A stretch of DNA of 63,618 nucleotides from Streptococcus merionis DSM 19192. Its GTDB lineage: Bacteria; Bacillota; Bacilli; Lactobacillales; Streptococcaceae. Below are positions 43,935 through 52,868 of this stretch, piece after piece. The notes beneath the pieces were generated by a model. The model was not told where the DNA came from, made no database searches, and saw only the letters and a list, made by a program, of their open reading frames with translations. The stretch is taken from NCBI RefSeq assembly GCF_000380085.1, contig NZ_KB904544.1:1-63618 (forward strand). The letters run 5' to 3'. How positions within the stretch are numbered: the first letter of the stretch is position 1; each line of letters starts with the position of its first letter. The position numbers were made by a program, and so were the translations under genes.

Positions 43935-44417
43935 TTAAAATTTATCTGAAAGAATATCGGCAAATTCTGCCTGAACGAAGTTGGCTAAATCTCTTGGGCT
44001 GATTGCAATACTGCGTCCCAGTTCTCCAGCTGAGACAATCATTTGCTCAAGCTCAAGAGATGATTGGTCAATAATGATAGGAAAGCGGTGTTTTTGACGA
44101 ATACCAACGGGGTTATTAGCACCATGAACATAACCTGTCGTCTTTTGCAGATCCTTCTGAGGAATCATATGAACCTTTTTGTTGCCAGAAACATGGGCTA
44201 ATTTTTTCTCGGATAAGTGACCTGTCAAGGGAACAATGCCGATGATAGGGCCTGTTTTATCACCGATGAGGGCTAAGGTTTTAAAGATGTGAGCCTGTGG
44301 TATTTCCAACCTTGCCTTCTCATCCATCATGTTAAAGAGGACAGGCTCATGGACGATTCCAGCCTTATCTAAAATTTGCTCAACTAGTGTTTTTTTGAGT
44401 TTTGCTTTTTTTGCCAT
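43935..44417 (-). CDS. ybaK: YbaK/EbsC-family Cys-tRNA(Pro) deacylase
   Basis: The 160-residue editing protein trans-hydrolyses mischarged Cys-tRNA(Pro). Visible are the lysine-bearing AHIFKTLALIG segment and TTGYVHGANNPVGI, as in YbaK. It lies one base after the DUF368 gene in the direction of transcription. The overall block DUF368-ybaK-phosphatase-lysS mixes tRNA and envelope functions. Confidence 0.9.
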   Translation of the reverse strand: MAKKAKLKKTLVEQILDKAGIVHEPVLFNMMDEKARLEIPQAHIFKTLALIGDKTGPIIGIVPLTGHLSEKKLAHVSGNKKVHMIPQKDLQKTTGYVHGANNPVGIRQKHRFPIIIDQSSLELEQMIVSAGELGRSIAISPRDLANFVQAEFADILSDKF

Positions 44418-44418
44418 A

Positions 44419-45261
44419 TTACTTGTACTTATCTTCTAATTGGCTCATCCAAAGGCCTAGCCAAGTCCCAAGTGCAAAGAAGATTGCCGCAAGAAGATAG
44501 GTGATAAGACTAGCACCCGCGTAGGAAATGCTCTCAGCGCTAGAAGGATTTGGGATGAGGATGAGGAGTGTTGAGGACATGACAATCCCAATGATAAAAT
44601 GATAGACACGGGAATGATGGTTTTTCAGAGCATTTTCCATCGCTTTTGAAAAGAGGAGCATAGCCAGCAAACCACCAATACCAATCGGTAAAAAAGTGCC
44701 GAAGAGGTCAAATTTTTTAAAGCCTGTCAACATCGGTGAGTAAAGACCAAGGATGAGGAGCAGATTTGAAGGGGAAAGGCCAGGCACTAGAACGCCAAGA
44801 GCAATGAGAGCACCTGCTAAGATGAAGGTCACAAAGTTAGCAGGAATAGTCCCAATGAGGTTGTTGAGGTTATAAAGGAGAAAGCCTGAAACGATGAAAG
44901 TTCCGACTAACCAAGCCCAATCTGTCGTGTCACGAGGACTTTTTTCTGTAGATGTCTTGATAAGGCTAGGAATAGTTCCCACAATAGCACCAGCAAAGGC
45001 CCAAAGTGTTACAACTTGATGGTGCTCTAAGAGCCATTCAACCGGTGCAGAGAGAAGAGCGATGCCTGCAACAGCACCAATTCCCACAGGGGTGAAATAG
45101 AGCAGATTTTCTTTAAAGTCCTTGCGAATGTTGGCGATAAAGGAAATCAAACGCTCATAAATTCCTAAAATAGCTGCCAAAACACCGCCTGACACCCCCG
45201 GTAAAATAAATCCCAGAGCAATGACGGCTCCTTTAAAAACTCTTGCAAACCACGATAACAT
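44419..45261 (-). CDS. DUF368 membrane protein (PopT-type polyprenyl-phosphate translocase)
   Basis: The 280-residue membrane protein has about eight helices and the duplicated family motif around GFILPGVSGGVLAAILGIYE and LGVLVPGLSPSNLLLILGLY. DUF368 proteins have been shown to recycle undecaprenyl phosphate across the membrane for wall synthesis. It has its own promoter (TGGTATAAT on the minus strand at 45308-45300). Confidence 0.85.
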   Translation of the reverse strand: MLSWFARVFKGAVIALGFILPGVSGGVLAAILGIYERLISFIANIRKDFKENLLYFTPVGIGAVAGIALLSAPVEWLLEHHQVVTLWAFAGAIVGTIPSLIKTSTEKSPRDTTDWAWLVGTFIVSGFLLYNLNNLIGTIPANFVTFILAGALIALGVLVPGLSPSNLLLILGLYSPMLTGFKKFDLFGTFLPIGIGGLLAMLLFSKAMENALKNHHSRVYHFIIGIVMSSTLLILIPNPSSAESISYAGASLITYLLAAIFFALGTWLGLWMSQLEDKYK

Positions 45262-45299
45262 TAAAAATTCTCCTAGAATAAAAAAAGATGATATAGGTC

Positions 45300-45308
45300 A
45301 TTATACCA
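45300..45308 (-). promoter_or_regulatory. extended -10 promoter of the DUF368-lysS side genes
   Basis: TGG-TATAAT on the minus strand (45308-45300), about 40 bp before the DUF368 start. Confidence 0.55.
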
Positions 45309-45398
45309 TCTTTAAGAGTAAAAATAAAATAGCGTCCATTACTTGCAGGACAAACGCATGAAAAAATGTCTATAATCTACAATCGTTCTTTGGTTTTA

Positions 45399-45407
45399 TG
45401 ATACAAT
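45399..45407 (+). promoter_or_regulatory. extended -10 promoter TGATACAAT
   Basis: TGA-TACAAT at 45399-45407, 34 bp before the aldo/keto reductase start; GAGGAGG is in between. Confidence 0.55.
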
Positions 45408-45441
45408 AGGGTTAGGAATCACTTTTTGCGAGGAGGCTGTT

Positions 45442-46359
45442 ATGGAAATGCTTCAATTAGGTCAGTCTGAGCTTCAGGTATCTCGTTTGTCGCTTGGCTG
45501 TATGCGTTTGGCTGGTCAAGATTTGCCATCTGCTAAAGATATTATCCAAACAAGCTTGGATTTAGGGATCAATTTTTTTGATCATGCGGATATTTACGGT
45601 GGTGGCCAGTCAGAAATTCTTTTTGGGCAAGCTATTAAAGAACTGGGTGTTAAGCGCGAGGATATTATCATTCAATCTAAGTGCGGGATTCGTCGTGGCT
45701 TTTTTGATTTTTCAAAGGCTTATATCTTGTCAGCAGTTGATGGTATTTTAGAGCGTTTGCAGACGGATTATTTAGATATTTTGGTGCTTCATCGCCCAGA
45801 TGCTCTTATGGAACCTGAAGAAGTAGCAGAAGCCTTTACAATACTGAAAGCTTCTGGTAAGGTTCGCCATTTCGGGTTGAGCAATGTTAATGCTTATCAG
45901 ATTGAGCTGTTGCAAGCACACCTAGACGAGCCGCTTTTGGTTAATCAACTTCAGTTGAGCATTGCTCACACACCGATGATTGATGCAGGTTTTCAGGTTA
46001 ATATGCTGACAGATGGTAGCATCAATCGTGATGGTAGTGTGCTGGATTATTGCCGTCTCAAGAAAATAACGATTCAGACATGGTCGCCATTCCTCATTGC
46101 TCTTGATAAGGGAACTTTCTTTGACCATCCAGACTATGTTGAGTTAAATGAAACGTTAAAGGCTCTGGCGAGAGAAAAGGGTGTTGCACCAGAAGCGATT
46201 GCCATCGCTTGGATTTTACGTCACCCAGCTAAGATGCAAGTTATTGTTGGATCAATGAATCCGGAACGCTTGAAAAAGATTGCCAAGGCTTGTGAGATTG
46301 CATTAACACGCGAGGAATGGTACCGACTCTATCTCTCAGCAGGCAATTTTTTGCCTTAG
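45442..46359 (+). CDS. aldo/keto reductase (YdhF/YcsN type)
   Basis: The 305-residue reductase has the tetrad Asp47 (FFDHADIYGGGQSE), Tyr52, Lys80 (IIQSKCGI) and His117 (LVLHRPDAL). NADPH-end residues are seen in MQVIVGSMNPERL. It is a second, distinct member beside that at 20256. It is followed by the ParB-like small gene. Confidence 0.92.
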   Translation: MEMLQLGQSELQVSRLSLGCMRLAGQDLPSAKDIIQTSLDLGINFFDHADIYGGGQSEILFGQAIKELGVKREDIIIQSKCGIRRGFFDFSKAYILSAVDGILERLQTDYLDILVLHRPDALMEPEEVAEAFTILKASGKVRHFGLSNVNAYQIELLQAHLDEPLLVNQLQLSIAHTPMIDAGFQVNMLTDGSINRDGSVLDYCRLKKITIQTWSPFLIALDKGTFFDHPDYVELNETLKALAREKGVAPEAIAIAWILRHPAKMQVIVGSMNPERLKKIAKACEIALTREEWYRLYLSAGNFLP

Positions 46360-46376
46360 AGCAGGGTGATGTCTCC

Positions 46377-46772
46377 ATGGAATTTTCTATCAAAGACCTC
46401 CAACCGAGCCAATTTTACCTGTCTAGGGAGAAAATTGAAGCCATCCAAAGTTGGTTTAAGTCGCAGGATTTATCGCGTTTTGAGCCGATTTCGGTCAAAG
46501 AGCTGGATGGTCAGTGGATCATTGTTGATGGGCATTCGAGGCTTTTTGTGGCTTATCAAGCTGGTCTCAAGACGATTCCAGTTGCTCTAGAAAAGGAAGA
46601 TTGGAACTGGGATTTTTACCGTTACTGCATTGCGGAGACAAAGAAAAGAGGAATTGAGCAGATTTCGGATTTAGCAGCCTTTCAGCTCTCTTCATCAGAT
46701 TACAAGACTCTTTGGCTGGATTGGTGCCAAAGGATTTATCAAACTTTTTTTCAAAAGGATACAGATACATGA
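46377..46772 (+). CDS. ParB/sulfiredoxin-like small protein
   Basis: The 131-residue protein has the ParB-N type core (FEPISVKELDGQWIIVDG, then HSRLFVAYQAGLKTIPVAL) and no DNA-binding domain. Such isolated domains can be CTPase-like or unrelated in activity; function here is unknown. ATG 46377 is chosen because the fold starts there and it has GGGTGATG upstream. Its stop overlaps the start of the peptidase gene (ATGA). Confidence 0.65.
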   Translation: MEFSIKDLQPSQFYLSREKIEAIQSWFKSQDLSRFEPISVKELDGQWIIVDGHSRLFVAYQAGLKTIPVALEKEDWNWDFYRYCIAETKKRGIEQISDLAAFQLSSSDYKTLWLDWCQRIYQTFFQKDTDT

Positions 46773-47800
46773 ATACGATTGATTACATTACAAAATTGAC
46801 AACAACCCCATCGCCAACAGGCTTTACTAAAGAGATCATGAGCTATGTCATGGCTGAAACCCAACGTTTTGGCTATGAACCAGTTCAGACCCCTAAGGGT
46901 GGTGTTTTGGTGACAGTGATCGGGAAAAATGATCAGGAACATCGCTTCATCACAGCTCATTTGGATACGCTGGGTGCTATGGTACGTGCGATTAAGCCAG
47001 ATGGCCGTCTCAAGATGGATTTGGTTGGAGGTTTTGTCTACAATGCCATCGAGGGTGAAAACTGTACGGTTCATATCAGCAAGACAGGAAAAACGGTATC
47101 TGGAACGATACTCATGCACCAGACCAGTGTCCATGTTTATCGGGACGCTGGTACTGCTGAACGCAACCAAGCCAACATGGAAGTGCGGCTTGATGAGAAG
47201 GTGACTTCGGCTGAGGAAACGCGTGCCTTGGGAATTGAAGTCGGCGATTTCATTACCTTTGATCCAAGAACCATTGTGACTGAGACCGGCTTTATCAAGA
47301 GCCGTCACTTGGATGACAAGGTCAGTGCAGCTATCATGCTCAATCTGCTGAAACTCTACAAAGAAGAAGGTATCGAGCTGCCTTACACGACGCATTTTTA
47401 TTTTTCCAATAATGAAGAGATTGGTTATGGTGGCAATTCTAATATCAACCCTCAAGTTGTTGAATATTTGGCCGTTGATATGGGAGCTATGGGTGATGAC
47501 CAGCAGACTGATGAGTATACCGTTTCTATTTGTGTGAAAGATGGCTCTGGCCCCTATCATTTTGAATTGCGTCAGCATTTGGTGCGTCTTTGCGAGGAGC
47601 ACAGTATTCCGTATAAGCTAGATATTTATCCCTATTATAGCAGTGATGCGTCTGCAGCTATGCGCGCAGGAGCCGATGTCCGTCATGCTCTCTTAGGAGC
47701 TGGCATTGAGTCTAGCCATTCTTATGAGCGCACGCATGTAGATTCTGTCAAGGCGACCGAAGCTTTGGTTGATGCTTATCTCAGAAGTGAGATGGCGTAG
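46769..47800 (+). CDS. M42-family aminopeptidase (PepA/FrvX-like)
   Basis: The 343-residue dizinc peptidase has the metal ligands of TAHLDTLGAMV (His64, Asp66), HLDDKVSAAIM, NNEEIGYGGN, DMGAMGDDQ and the final His in GIESSHSYERTH. M42 enzymes are large cytoplasmic tetrahedral complexes removing N-terminal residues. It is translationally coupled to the ParB-like gene. A large antisense frame over it is a shadow. Confidence 0.92.
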   Translation: MNTIDYITKLTTTPSPTGFTKEIMSYVMAETQRFGYEPVQTPKGGVLVTVIGKNDQEHRFITAHLDTLGAMVRAIKPDGRLKMDLVGGFVYNAIEGENCTVHISKTGKTVSGTILMHQTSVHVYRDAGTAERNQANMEVRLDEKVTSAEETRALGIEVGDFITFDPRTIVTETGFIKSRHLDDKVSAAIMLNLLKLYKEEGIELPYTTHFYFSNNEEIGYGGNSNINPQVVEYLAVDMGAMGDDQQTDEYTVSICVKDGSGPYHFELRQHLVRLCEEHSIPYKLDIYPYYSSDASAAMRAGADVRHALLGAGIESSHSYERTHVDSVKATEALVDAYLRSEMA

Positions 47801-48002
47801 CAGTTGAATCAATCGTTTCAGTTTTTAGAACCTGTCTTCACAGCTTAGCATCTTCAGTCAAAGTTCGTTTTTTCGTTAGTCATCGTTAATGCTTTGAAAA
47901 ATACGGTCGCTATTCTTTTAAAAAAGATCTTGACAATCGAAAAACGGTCGCCTGATACCAACTCTTTTGATGCTCTTAATTGTTCATTTCTGAGCATAAA
48001 CG

Positions 48003-48055
48003 TTGTAAGCGGTAACTGATTATAGTATAATGAAAGCTGTAAAATAATTATTTTA
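48003..48055 (+). promoter_or_regulatory. nox promoter with 16-bp palindrome
   Basis: -35 TTGTAA (48003-48008), 17-bp spacer, -10 TATAAT (48026-48031). TAAAATAATTATTTTA (48040-48055) is a perfect palindrome just after the expected start of RNA, a candidate operator for a redox or peroxide regulator. Confidence 0.6.
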
Positions 48056-48073
48056 TGAAAGTAGGAACTTTTA

Positions 48074-49441
48074 ATGAGTAAAATCGTTGTTGTTGGTGCA
48101 AACCACGCTGGTACTGCCTGTATCAAAACTATGTTGACGAATTATGGTAATGCTAACGAAATCGTTGTTTTCGACCAAAACTCAAATATTTCATTCCTTG
48201 GATGTGGTATGGCGCTTTGGATCGGTGAGCAAATTGCTGGCGCAGACGGTCTCTTCTACTCTGATAAGGAAGAGTTGGAATCACTTGGTGCAACAGTATA
48301 CATGGAATCACCAGTGCAACACATCGACTACAATGCCAAGACAGTTACAGCTCTTGTCAACGGTCAAGAGCATGTTGAATCATACGAGAAATTGATCTTC
48401 GCAACTGGTTCACAACCCATTTTGCCTCCGATTAAAGGTGCTGAATTTAAGCCAGGTTCATTGGAGTTTGAATCAACTCTTGAAAACTTGCAATTCGTTA
48501 AATTGTATCAAAACTCTGCTGATGTGATTGAGCGTTTGAAAGACAAAGACATCAACAAAGTGGCAGTCGTTGGTGCTGGTTACATCGGTGTTGAGCTTGC
48601 TGAAGCTTTCCAACGTAAAGGCAAAGAAGTTATTCTTATTGACGTTTTAGACACATGCTTGGCTGGTTATTATGACCGTGACTTGTCTGACGTGATGGCG
48701 AAAAACTTAGAAGAGCATGGCATCCAATTAGCTTTCGGCGAAACGGTGAAAGAAGTAGCTGGTAACGGTAAAGTTGAGAAGATTATCACTGACAAGAACG
48801 AATACGATGTTGACATGGTTATCCTTGCAGTAGGTTTCCGTCCGAATACAGCTGTTGCTGGTGAGGGAATTGAGCGTTTCCGTAACGGTGCCTTCCTTGT
48901 TAATAAGAAGCAAGAAACATCCATTCCAGGTGTTTACGCAATCGGTGACTGTGCTACGATTTATGATAATGCAACTCGCGATACAAATTATATCGCCCTT
49001 GCTTCAAACGCGGTTCGTACTGGTATCGTTGCTGCTCACAATGCTTGTGGTACTGAGCTTGAAGGTATTGGTGTTCAAGGATCAAACGGTATCTCAATCT
49101 ATGGTCTTAACTTGGTCTCAACTGGTTTGACACTTGAAAAAGCAAACCGTCTTGGCTTCAATGCTGCGGTGACTGAATACACAGACAACCAAAAACCAGA
49201 ATTTATGGAGCATGGTAACTTCCCAGTTACAATCAAGATCGTCTACGATAAAGACTCACGCCGTATTCTTGGCGCACAAATGGCAGCACGTGAAGATATT
49301 TCTATGGGTATCCACATGTTCTCATTGGCTGTCCAAGAAGGTGTGACTATCGAGAAATTGGCATTGACAGACATTTTCTTCTTGCCACACTTTAATAAAC
49401 CTTACAACTACATCACAATGGCAGCGCTAGGTGCTAAATAA
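48074..49441 (+). CDS. nox: water-forming NADH oxidase
   Basis: The 455-residue flavoprotein reduces oxygen to water using NADH and a redox-active cysteine, Cys44 in [11 protein letters not shown]. The FAD site [11 protein letters not shown] and the NADH site [15 protein letters not shown] are seen, and the C-terminal dimer domain ends [15 protein letters not shown]. It recycles NAD+ under air and protects from oxygen. Codon use is that of a highly expressed gene. It has its own promoter with a palindrome. Confidence 0.96.
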   Translation: MSKIVVVGANHAGTACIKTMLTNYGNANEIVVFDQNSNISFLGCGMALWIGEQIAGADGLFYSDKEELESLGATVYMESPVQHIDYNAKTVTALVNGQEHVESYEKLIFATGSQPILPPIKGAEFKPGSLEFESTLENLQFVKLYQNSADVIERLKDKDINKVAVVGAGYIGVELAEAFQRKGKEVILIDVLDTCLAGYYDRDLSDVMAKNLEEHGIQLAFGETVKEVAGNGKVEKIITDKNEYDVDMVILAVGFRPNTAVAGEGIERFRNGAFLVNKKQETSIPGVYAIGDCATIYDNATRDTNYIALASNAVRTGIVAAHNACGTELEGIGVQGSNGISIYGLNLVSTGLTLEKANRLGFNAAVTEYTDNQKPEFMEHGNFPVTIKIVYDKDSRRILGAQMAAREDISMGIHMFSLAVQEGVTIEKLALTDIFFLPHFNKPYNYITMAALGAK

Positions 49442-49458
49442 GCTCCTAGGATTGGAGA

Positions 49459-49603
49459 GTGGGACAAAAATCGGTAATTTCTCAGAAATTCGATTTTGTC
49501 GTCCCACCTCCGCACAGTTGAGTAGGGTTCTAAAAGTTGATTTATCAACGTATTAGAGCCCACTCAATCACTGCGTCTTGCAAGGAAATTAGAAAAATAA
49601 GCG
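49459..49603. other. two stacked large hairpins in the nox-DUF2130 spacer
   Basis: Hairpin 1 joins GTGGGAC (49459-49465) to GTCCCAC (49501-49507) with inner AAAATCG/CGATTTT and AATTTCT/AGAAATT. Hairpin 2 joins TTGAGT (49518-49523) to ACTCAA (49562-49567) with inner GGTTCTAA/TTAGAGCC and TTGAT/ATCAA. The layout resembles widespread short intergenic repeats of streptococci, but only one copy lies in the window. Confidence 0.6.
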
Positions 49604-49639
49604 AGTCTGGGATTACTTTTGTCCCAGACTTTTCTTTTT
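49604..49639 (+). terminator. terminator of nox
   Basis: AGTCTGGGA (49604-49612) pairs with TCCCAGACT (49622-49630), then TTTCTTTTT. Confidence 0.85.
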
Positions 49640-49650
49640 CGCCTAAATTT

Positions 49651-49659
49651 TGATACAAT
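49651..49659 (+). promoter_or_regulatory. extended -10 promoter TGATACAAT
   Basis: TGA-TACAAT right after the terminator. The DUF2130 gene starts about 250 bp downstream, with no other gene in the long leader. Confidence 0.45.
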
Positions 49660-49913
49660 ATAGAAAAATCTTTTATAGTGTCATTTCACGAGTAATAGTC
49701 TAGTGAGCTGGACTGTTTCAGAAGATCATATAGAGCAAGATAGTGATGAGACAAAGAGCTGTAGATTATTCATATTGAAAATTGAAGATAGGAAAACCTG
49801 AATTAAAGTTTTCTTACTTGTGAATGCTGCTTCTGACTTTTATCAGAGCAGTAAGATGAGTTAACGAAGTCATAAAAGATAACTTAAAGAATTAGAAACA
49901 TGAGGAAGTTGTG

Positions 49914-51296
49914 ATGAACCACATCAAGTGTCCGCATTGTGGTACAAGTTTTACCATTAACGAGACGGAATATAGTCAGCTGTTAGCTCAAGTTAGGGGA
50001 AATGAATTTGATAAGGAGCTGGACGAACGTTTGGAGCGTGAGGTTGCTCTTTTAGAAGAAAAAGCCAGAAGTGAACAACAGTTGCGTCTATCTGAAAAAG
50101 ATCAGGAAATTGCTCAGTTGCACAATCAGCTCAGCCAGTTTGAATCTGAAAAACTGTTAGCGATCAAGGAAACGGAGCATAGTCTTAGCCAGCAATTGAG
50201 TCAAAAAGAACAGGTACTTCAAGCCTTGCAAAGTCAGATTGACCAATTTGACGCCCAAAAGGAGTTGGTCAAAAAATCGACTGAACAGGTAATGTCTAAA
50301 CAGTTGGTGGAAAAGGACAGGGAATTGCAGAGCCTGCAAAGCCAGCTGGATCAGTTGCGCTTAGAACACCAGAACGAATTGCAACAGAGCTTGACTCAGG
50401 TCGAAAAAGAGCGAGATACTGCAAAAAGTCAGCTCAAACTTCAAAAAACAGAGGAAGAATTGCAGTTGGCAGCTATCCGTAATGACTACGAAGCTCAGCT
50501 CAAGGCAGCCAACGAGCAGGTTGAATTCTACAAAAATTTCAAAGCCCAACAATCAACCAAGGCCATCGGAGAGAGCTTGGAGGTTTACGCCGAAACCGAA
50601 TTTAACAAGGTGCGAGCTTATGCCTTTCCGCGCGCTTATTTTGGTAAGGACAATGAGGTGTCAGGTTCTGGTTCCAAGGGAGATTTTATCTTCCGTGAGG
50701 CGGATGAAAATGGTGTGGAATTTATCTCTATCATGTTTGAGATGAAAAATGAAGCAGACACCACCAAGACCAAGCACAAGAATGCTGATTTTTTCAAGGA
50801 ATTGGACAAGGATCGCAGAGAGAAAAAGTGCGAATATGCTGTGCTAGTCACCATGCTGGAAGCCGACAACGACTACTACAATACGGGCATTGTTGATGTC
50901 AGCCACGAGTATGAGAAAATGTATGTGGTTCGTCCCCAGTTCTTTATTCAGCTGATTGGTCTTTTGCGAAATGCTGCGCTAAATAGCTTGGCTTACAAGC
51001 AGGAGTTGGCTCTCATCAAAGAACAAAATATTGATATTACCCACTTTGAAGAAGATTTAGAAGTCTTCAAGACAGCCTTTGCCAAGAACTACAATTCTGC
51101 CAGCACTAACTTTAAAAAAGCCATTGACGAGATTGATAAGGCGATCAAGCGCATGGAAGAAGTCAAACGTTTCTTGACTACCTCTGAAAATCAACTGCGC
51201 CTCGCCAACAACAAACTGGACGATGTGTCCGTCAAAAAGCTGACCCGAAAAAATCCTACTATGAAAGCTAAATTTGAAGCGCTAAAAGATCATTAA
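49914..51296 (+). CDS. DUF2130 protein (coiled coil with C-terminal conserved domain)
   Basis: The 460-residue protein starts with a CPHCG zinc-knuckle-like motif. It then has a long coiled coil (about 25-220, rich in Gln/Glu/Leu) and the DUF2130 domain (SKGDFIFREADENGVEF...ALVTMLEADNDYYNTGIVDV), which resembles PD-(D/E)XK nuclease folds. Function is unknown. ATG 49914 is preferred over GTG 49911 by distance to GAGGAAG. Confidence 0.85.
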   Translation: MNHIKCPHCGTSFTINETEYSQLLAQVRGNEFDKELDERLEREVALLEEKARSEQQLRLSEKDQEIAQLHNQLSQFESEKLLAIKETEHSLSQQLSQKEQVLQALQSQIDQFDAQKELVKKSTEQVMSKQLVEKDRELQSLQSQLDQLRLEHQNELQQSLTQVEKERDTAKSQLKLQKTEEELQLAAIRNDYEAQLKAANEQVEFYKNFKAQQSTKAIGESLEVYAETEFNKVRAYAFPRAYFGKDNEVSGSGSKGDFIFREADENGVEFISIMFEMKNEADTTKTKHKNADFFKELDKDRREKKCEYAVLVTMLEADNDYYNTGIVDVSHEYEKMYVVRPQFFIQLIGLLRNAALNSLAYKQELALIKEQNIDITHFEEDLEVFKTAFAKNYNSASTNFKKAIDEIDKAIKRMEEVKRFLTTSENQLRLANNKLDDVSVKKLTRKNPTMKAKFEALKDH

Positions 51297-51311
51297 GAAG
51301 AGGATATTCGT

Positions 51312-51740
51312 ATGAAAATCATTTCCTACCAAAAGGACTATTTGGATGATTGTCTCTCCTTGTATCAAGTCCTCGGTTATCCAGTGGATAAATTATCGCT
51401 AGATGACAGGCTAAAAGCTATTCTCAGTCAGGAAGATTACCAGTTAGATTTAGCTATTATTGAGCATCGAGCAGTGGGAATGATTGCTTATGCCAAAATG
51501 CCCTTTTTCGAGCGAGATGGCAGCTATCTGCGTATTTTGGCTTTAGCAGTCCATGGTGATTATCAAAGGAGAGGAGTTGGTAATGCTCTGTTAGAACACT
51601 TGAAGCAAGTTGCCAGAAAAGAGAATTCCCTAGCACTTGCGGTAAATAGTGGACTCACTGAGGAGCGAAAAGGTGCACACCAATTTTACCTTGCTAATGG
51701 TTTTAAACCATCCACTCAGGGATTCGGACGTTACCTCTGA
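51312..51740 (+). CDS. GNAT-family acetyltransferase
   Basis: The 142-residue protein has motif A as RILALAVHGDYQRRGVGNALLEHL (RRGVGN acetyl-CoA loop) and HQFYLANGFKPS. It is a typical small-molecule or protein N-acetyltransferase. It follows the DUF2130 gene with a 15-nt gap and ends before the terminator near 51905. Confidence 0.88.
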   Translation: MKIISYQKDYLDDCLSLYQVLGYPVDKLSLDDRLKAILSQEDYQLDLAIIEHRAVGMIAYAKMPFFERDGSYLRILALAVHGDYQRRGVGNALLEHLKQVARKENSLALAVNSGLTEERKGAHQFYLANGFKPSTQGFGRYL

Positions 51741-51904
51741 TGATCTAAATTTCAAAAAACTCTTTTATCTGTCCTTTATTCTCAGAATTGTACCTATGGT
51801 TAAGATAATAGTTTTCGATAATCGAGATAGCTGCCTACATTTCTAAGAAATGCTGATGTTGCTTAGGATAAGCGGGTTTGTTGTGACTATGGCTTTACAG
51901 AATT

Positions 51905-51928
51905 GAAACACTTTGGTGTTTCTTTTTC
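51905..51928 (+). terminator. terminator just upstream of truB promoter
   Basis: GAAACAC-TTTG-GTGTTTC followed by TTTTT. Confidence 0.85.
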
Positions 51929-51938
51929 ATTTTCTTTT

Positions 51939-51947
51939 TGTTACAAT
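51939..51947 (+). promoter_or_regulatory. extended -10 promoter TGTTACAAT of truB
   Basis: TGT-TACAAT ends at 51947. A start of RNA 6-7 nt later falls on the truB ATG (51954), so the mRNA seems leaderless. Confidence 0.6.
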
Positions 51948-51953
51948 AAACCT

Positions 51954-52847
51954 ATGATTTCAGGAATTATTAACCTTAAAAAAGAAGCTGGAATGACCAG
52001 CCATGACGCAGTTTTTAAGCTGCGCAAGATTTTGAAAGAAAAGAAAATTGGTCACGGTGGAACCTTGGACCCAGATGTGACAGGTGTTTTGCCTATTGCT
52101 GTTGGGAAAGCCACTCGTATGATTGAGTTCATGCAGGAGGAGGGCAAGGTCTACGAGGGAGAGATTACCCTCGGTTTTTCGACCACAACTGAGGATGCTT
52201 CAGGTGAAGTGGTTGAAAGGACACCTGTACCTGCTTCGGGGGAAATCACTGAGTCCATGGTGGATGACGCGATGGCTAGCTTTGTTGGTCCAATCACTCA
52301 GATTCCACCCATGTACTCAGCGGTCAGGGTCAATGGCCGGAAGCTTTATGACTATGCGCGTGCGGGCGAGGAGGTCACACGTCCTAAGCGTCAGGTGACG
52401 ATTCATTTTTTTGAACGAACCAGTGAATTGCGGGTCGTAGGAGAGCTCGTGCAATTTGATTTTCGGGTGAAATGTAGCAAGGGAACTTATGTTCGAACAC
52501 TGTCTGTTGATCTTGGAGCGAAGCTAGGTTACGCCAGCCATATGTCACGGCTGGTAAGAACATCAGCATCTGGGATGGACTTATCGGACAGTGTGACCTT
52601 GGACGACATCAAGACCAAGGTGGCTGCGGAAGACTGGTCTTTTCTTTATCCTATTGAAAAGGCTGTTGGTGATCTGCCTCAAGTTGAAGTGACTGCTGAA
52701 CAAGCGCAGGACATCAGTCATGGACGCTTTATTCCACTAGCAAATCAAGAACAGGTGACCCTAGCAGCATTTTTTGCAGGCAAGTTATTGGCCATTTTAG
52801 AAAAACGACAAGAAGAATACAAACCACGTAAGGTCTTTAAGGATTAA
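51954..52847 (+). CDS. truB: tRNA pseudouridine-55 synthase
   Basis: The 297-residue enzyme makes pseudouridine 55 in the T-loop of tRNAs. [19 protein letters not shown] holds the catalytic Asp. The start is fixed by the conserved [19 protein letters not shown]. No Shine-Dalgarno is seen before ATG 51954; the -10 ends only 6 nt before it. It is followed by ribF, as in other streptococci. Confidence 0.96.
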   Translation: MISGIINLKKEAGMTSHDAVFKLRKILKEKKIGHGGTLDPDVTGVLPIAVGKATRMIEFMQEEGKVYEGEITLGFSTTTEDASGEVVERTPVPASGEITESMVDDAMASFVGPITQIPPMYSAVRVNGRKLYDYARAGEEVTRPKRQVTIHFFERTSELRVVGELVQFDFRVKCSKGTYVRTLSVDLGAKLGYASHMSRLVRTSASGMDLSDSVTLDDIKTKVAAEDWSFLYPIEKAVGDLPQVEVTAEQAQDISHGRFIPLANQEQVTLAAFFAGKLLAILEKRQEEYKPRKVFKD

Positions 52848-52853
52848 TCTTGT

Positions 52854-52861
52854 GGTAGAAT
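52854..52861 (+). promoter_or_regulatory. possible extended -10 promoter of ribF (TGGTAGAAT, from 52853)
   Basis: TGG-TAGAAT ends 7 nt before the ribF ATG. No -35 is evident. Confidence 0.4.
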
Positions 52862-52868
52862 GGAAGTT

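Noticed and set aside
46751..47602. Long antisense open frame (283 codons) over the M42 peptidase gene
   Set aside because: It is the mirror of a conserved coding gene, has no ribosome site and no recognisable motif.
49459..49639. CRISPR array or tRNA in the hairpin-rich spacer
   Set aside because: There are no equal repeats with spacers and no cloverleaf; the pairs are three unrelated stems.
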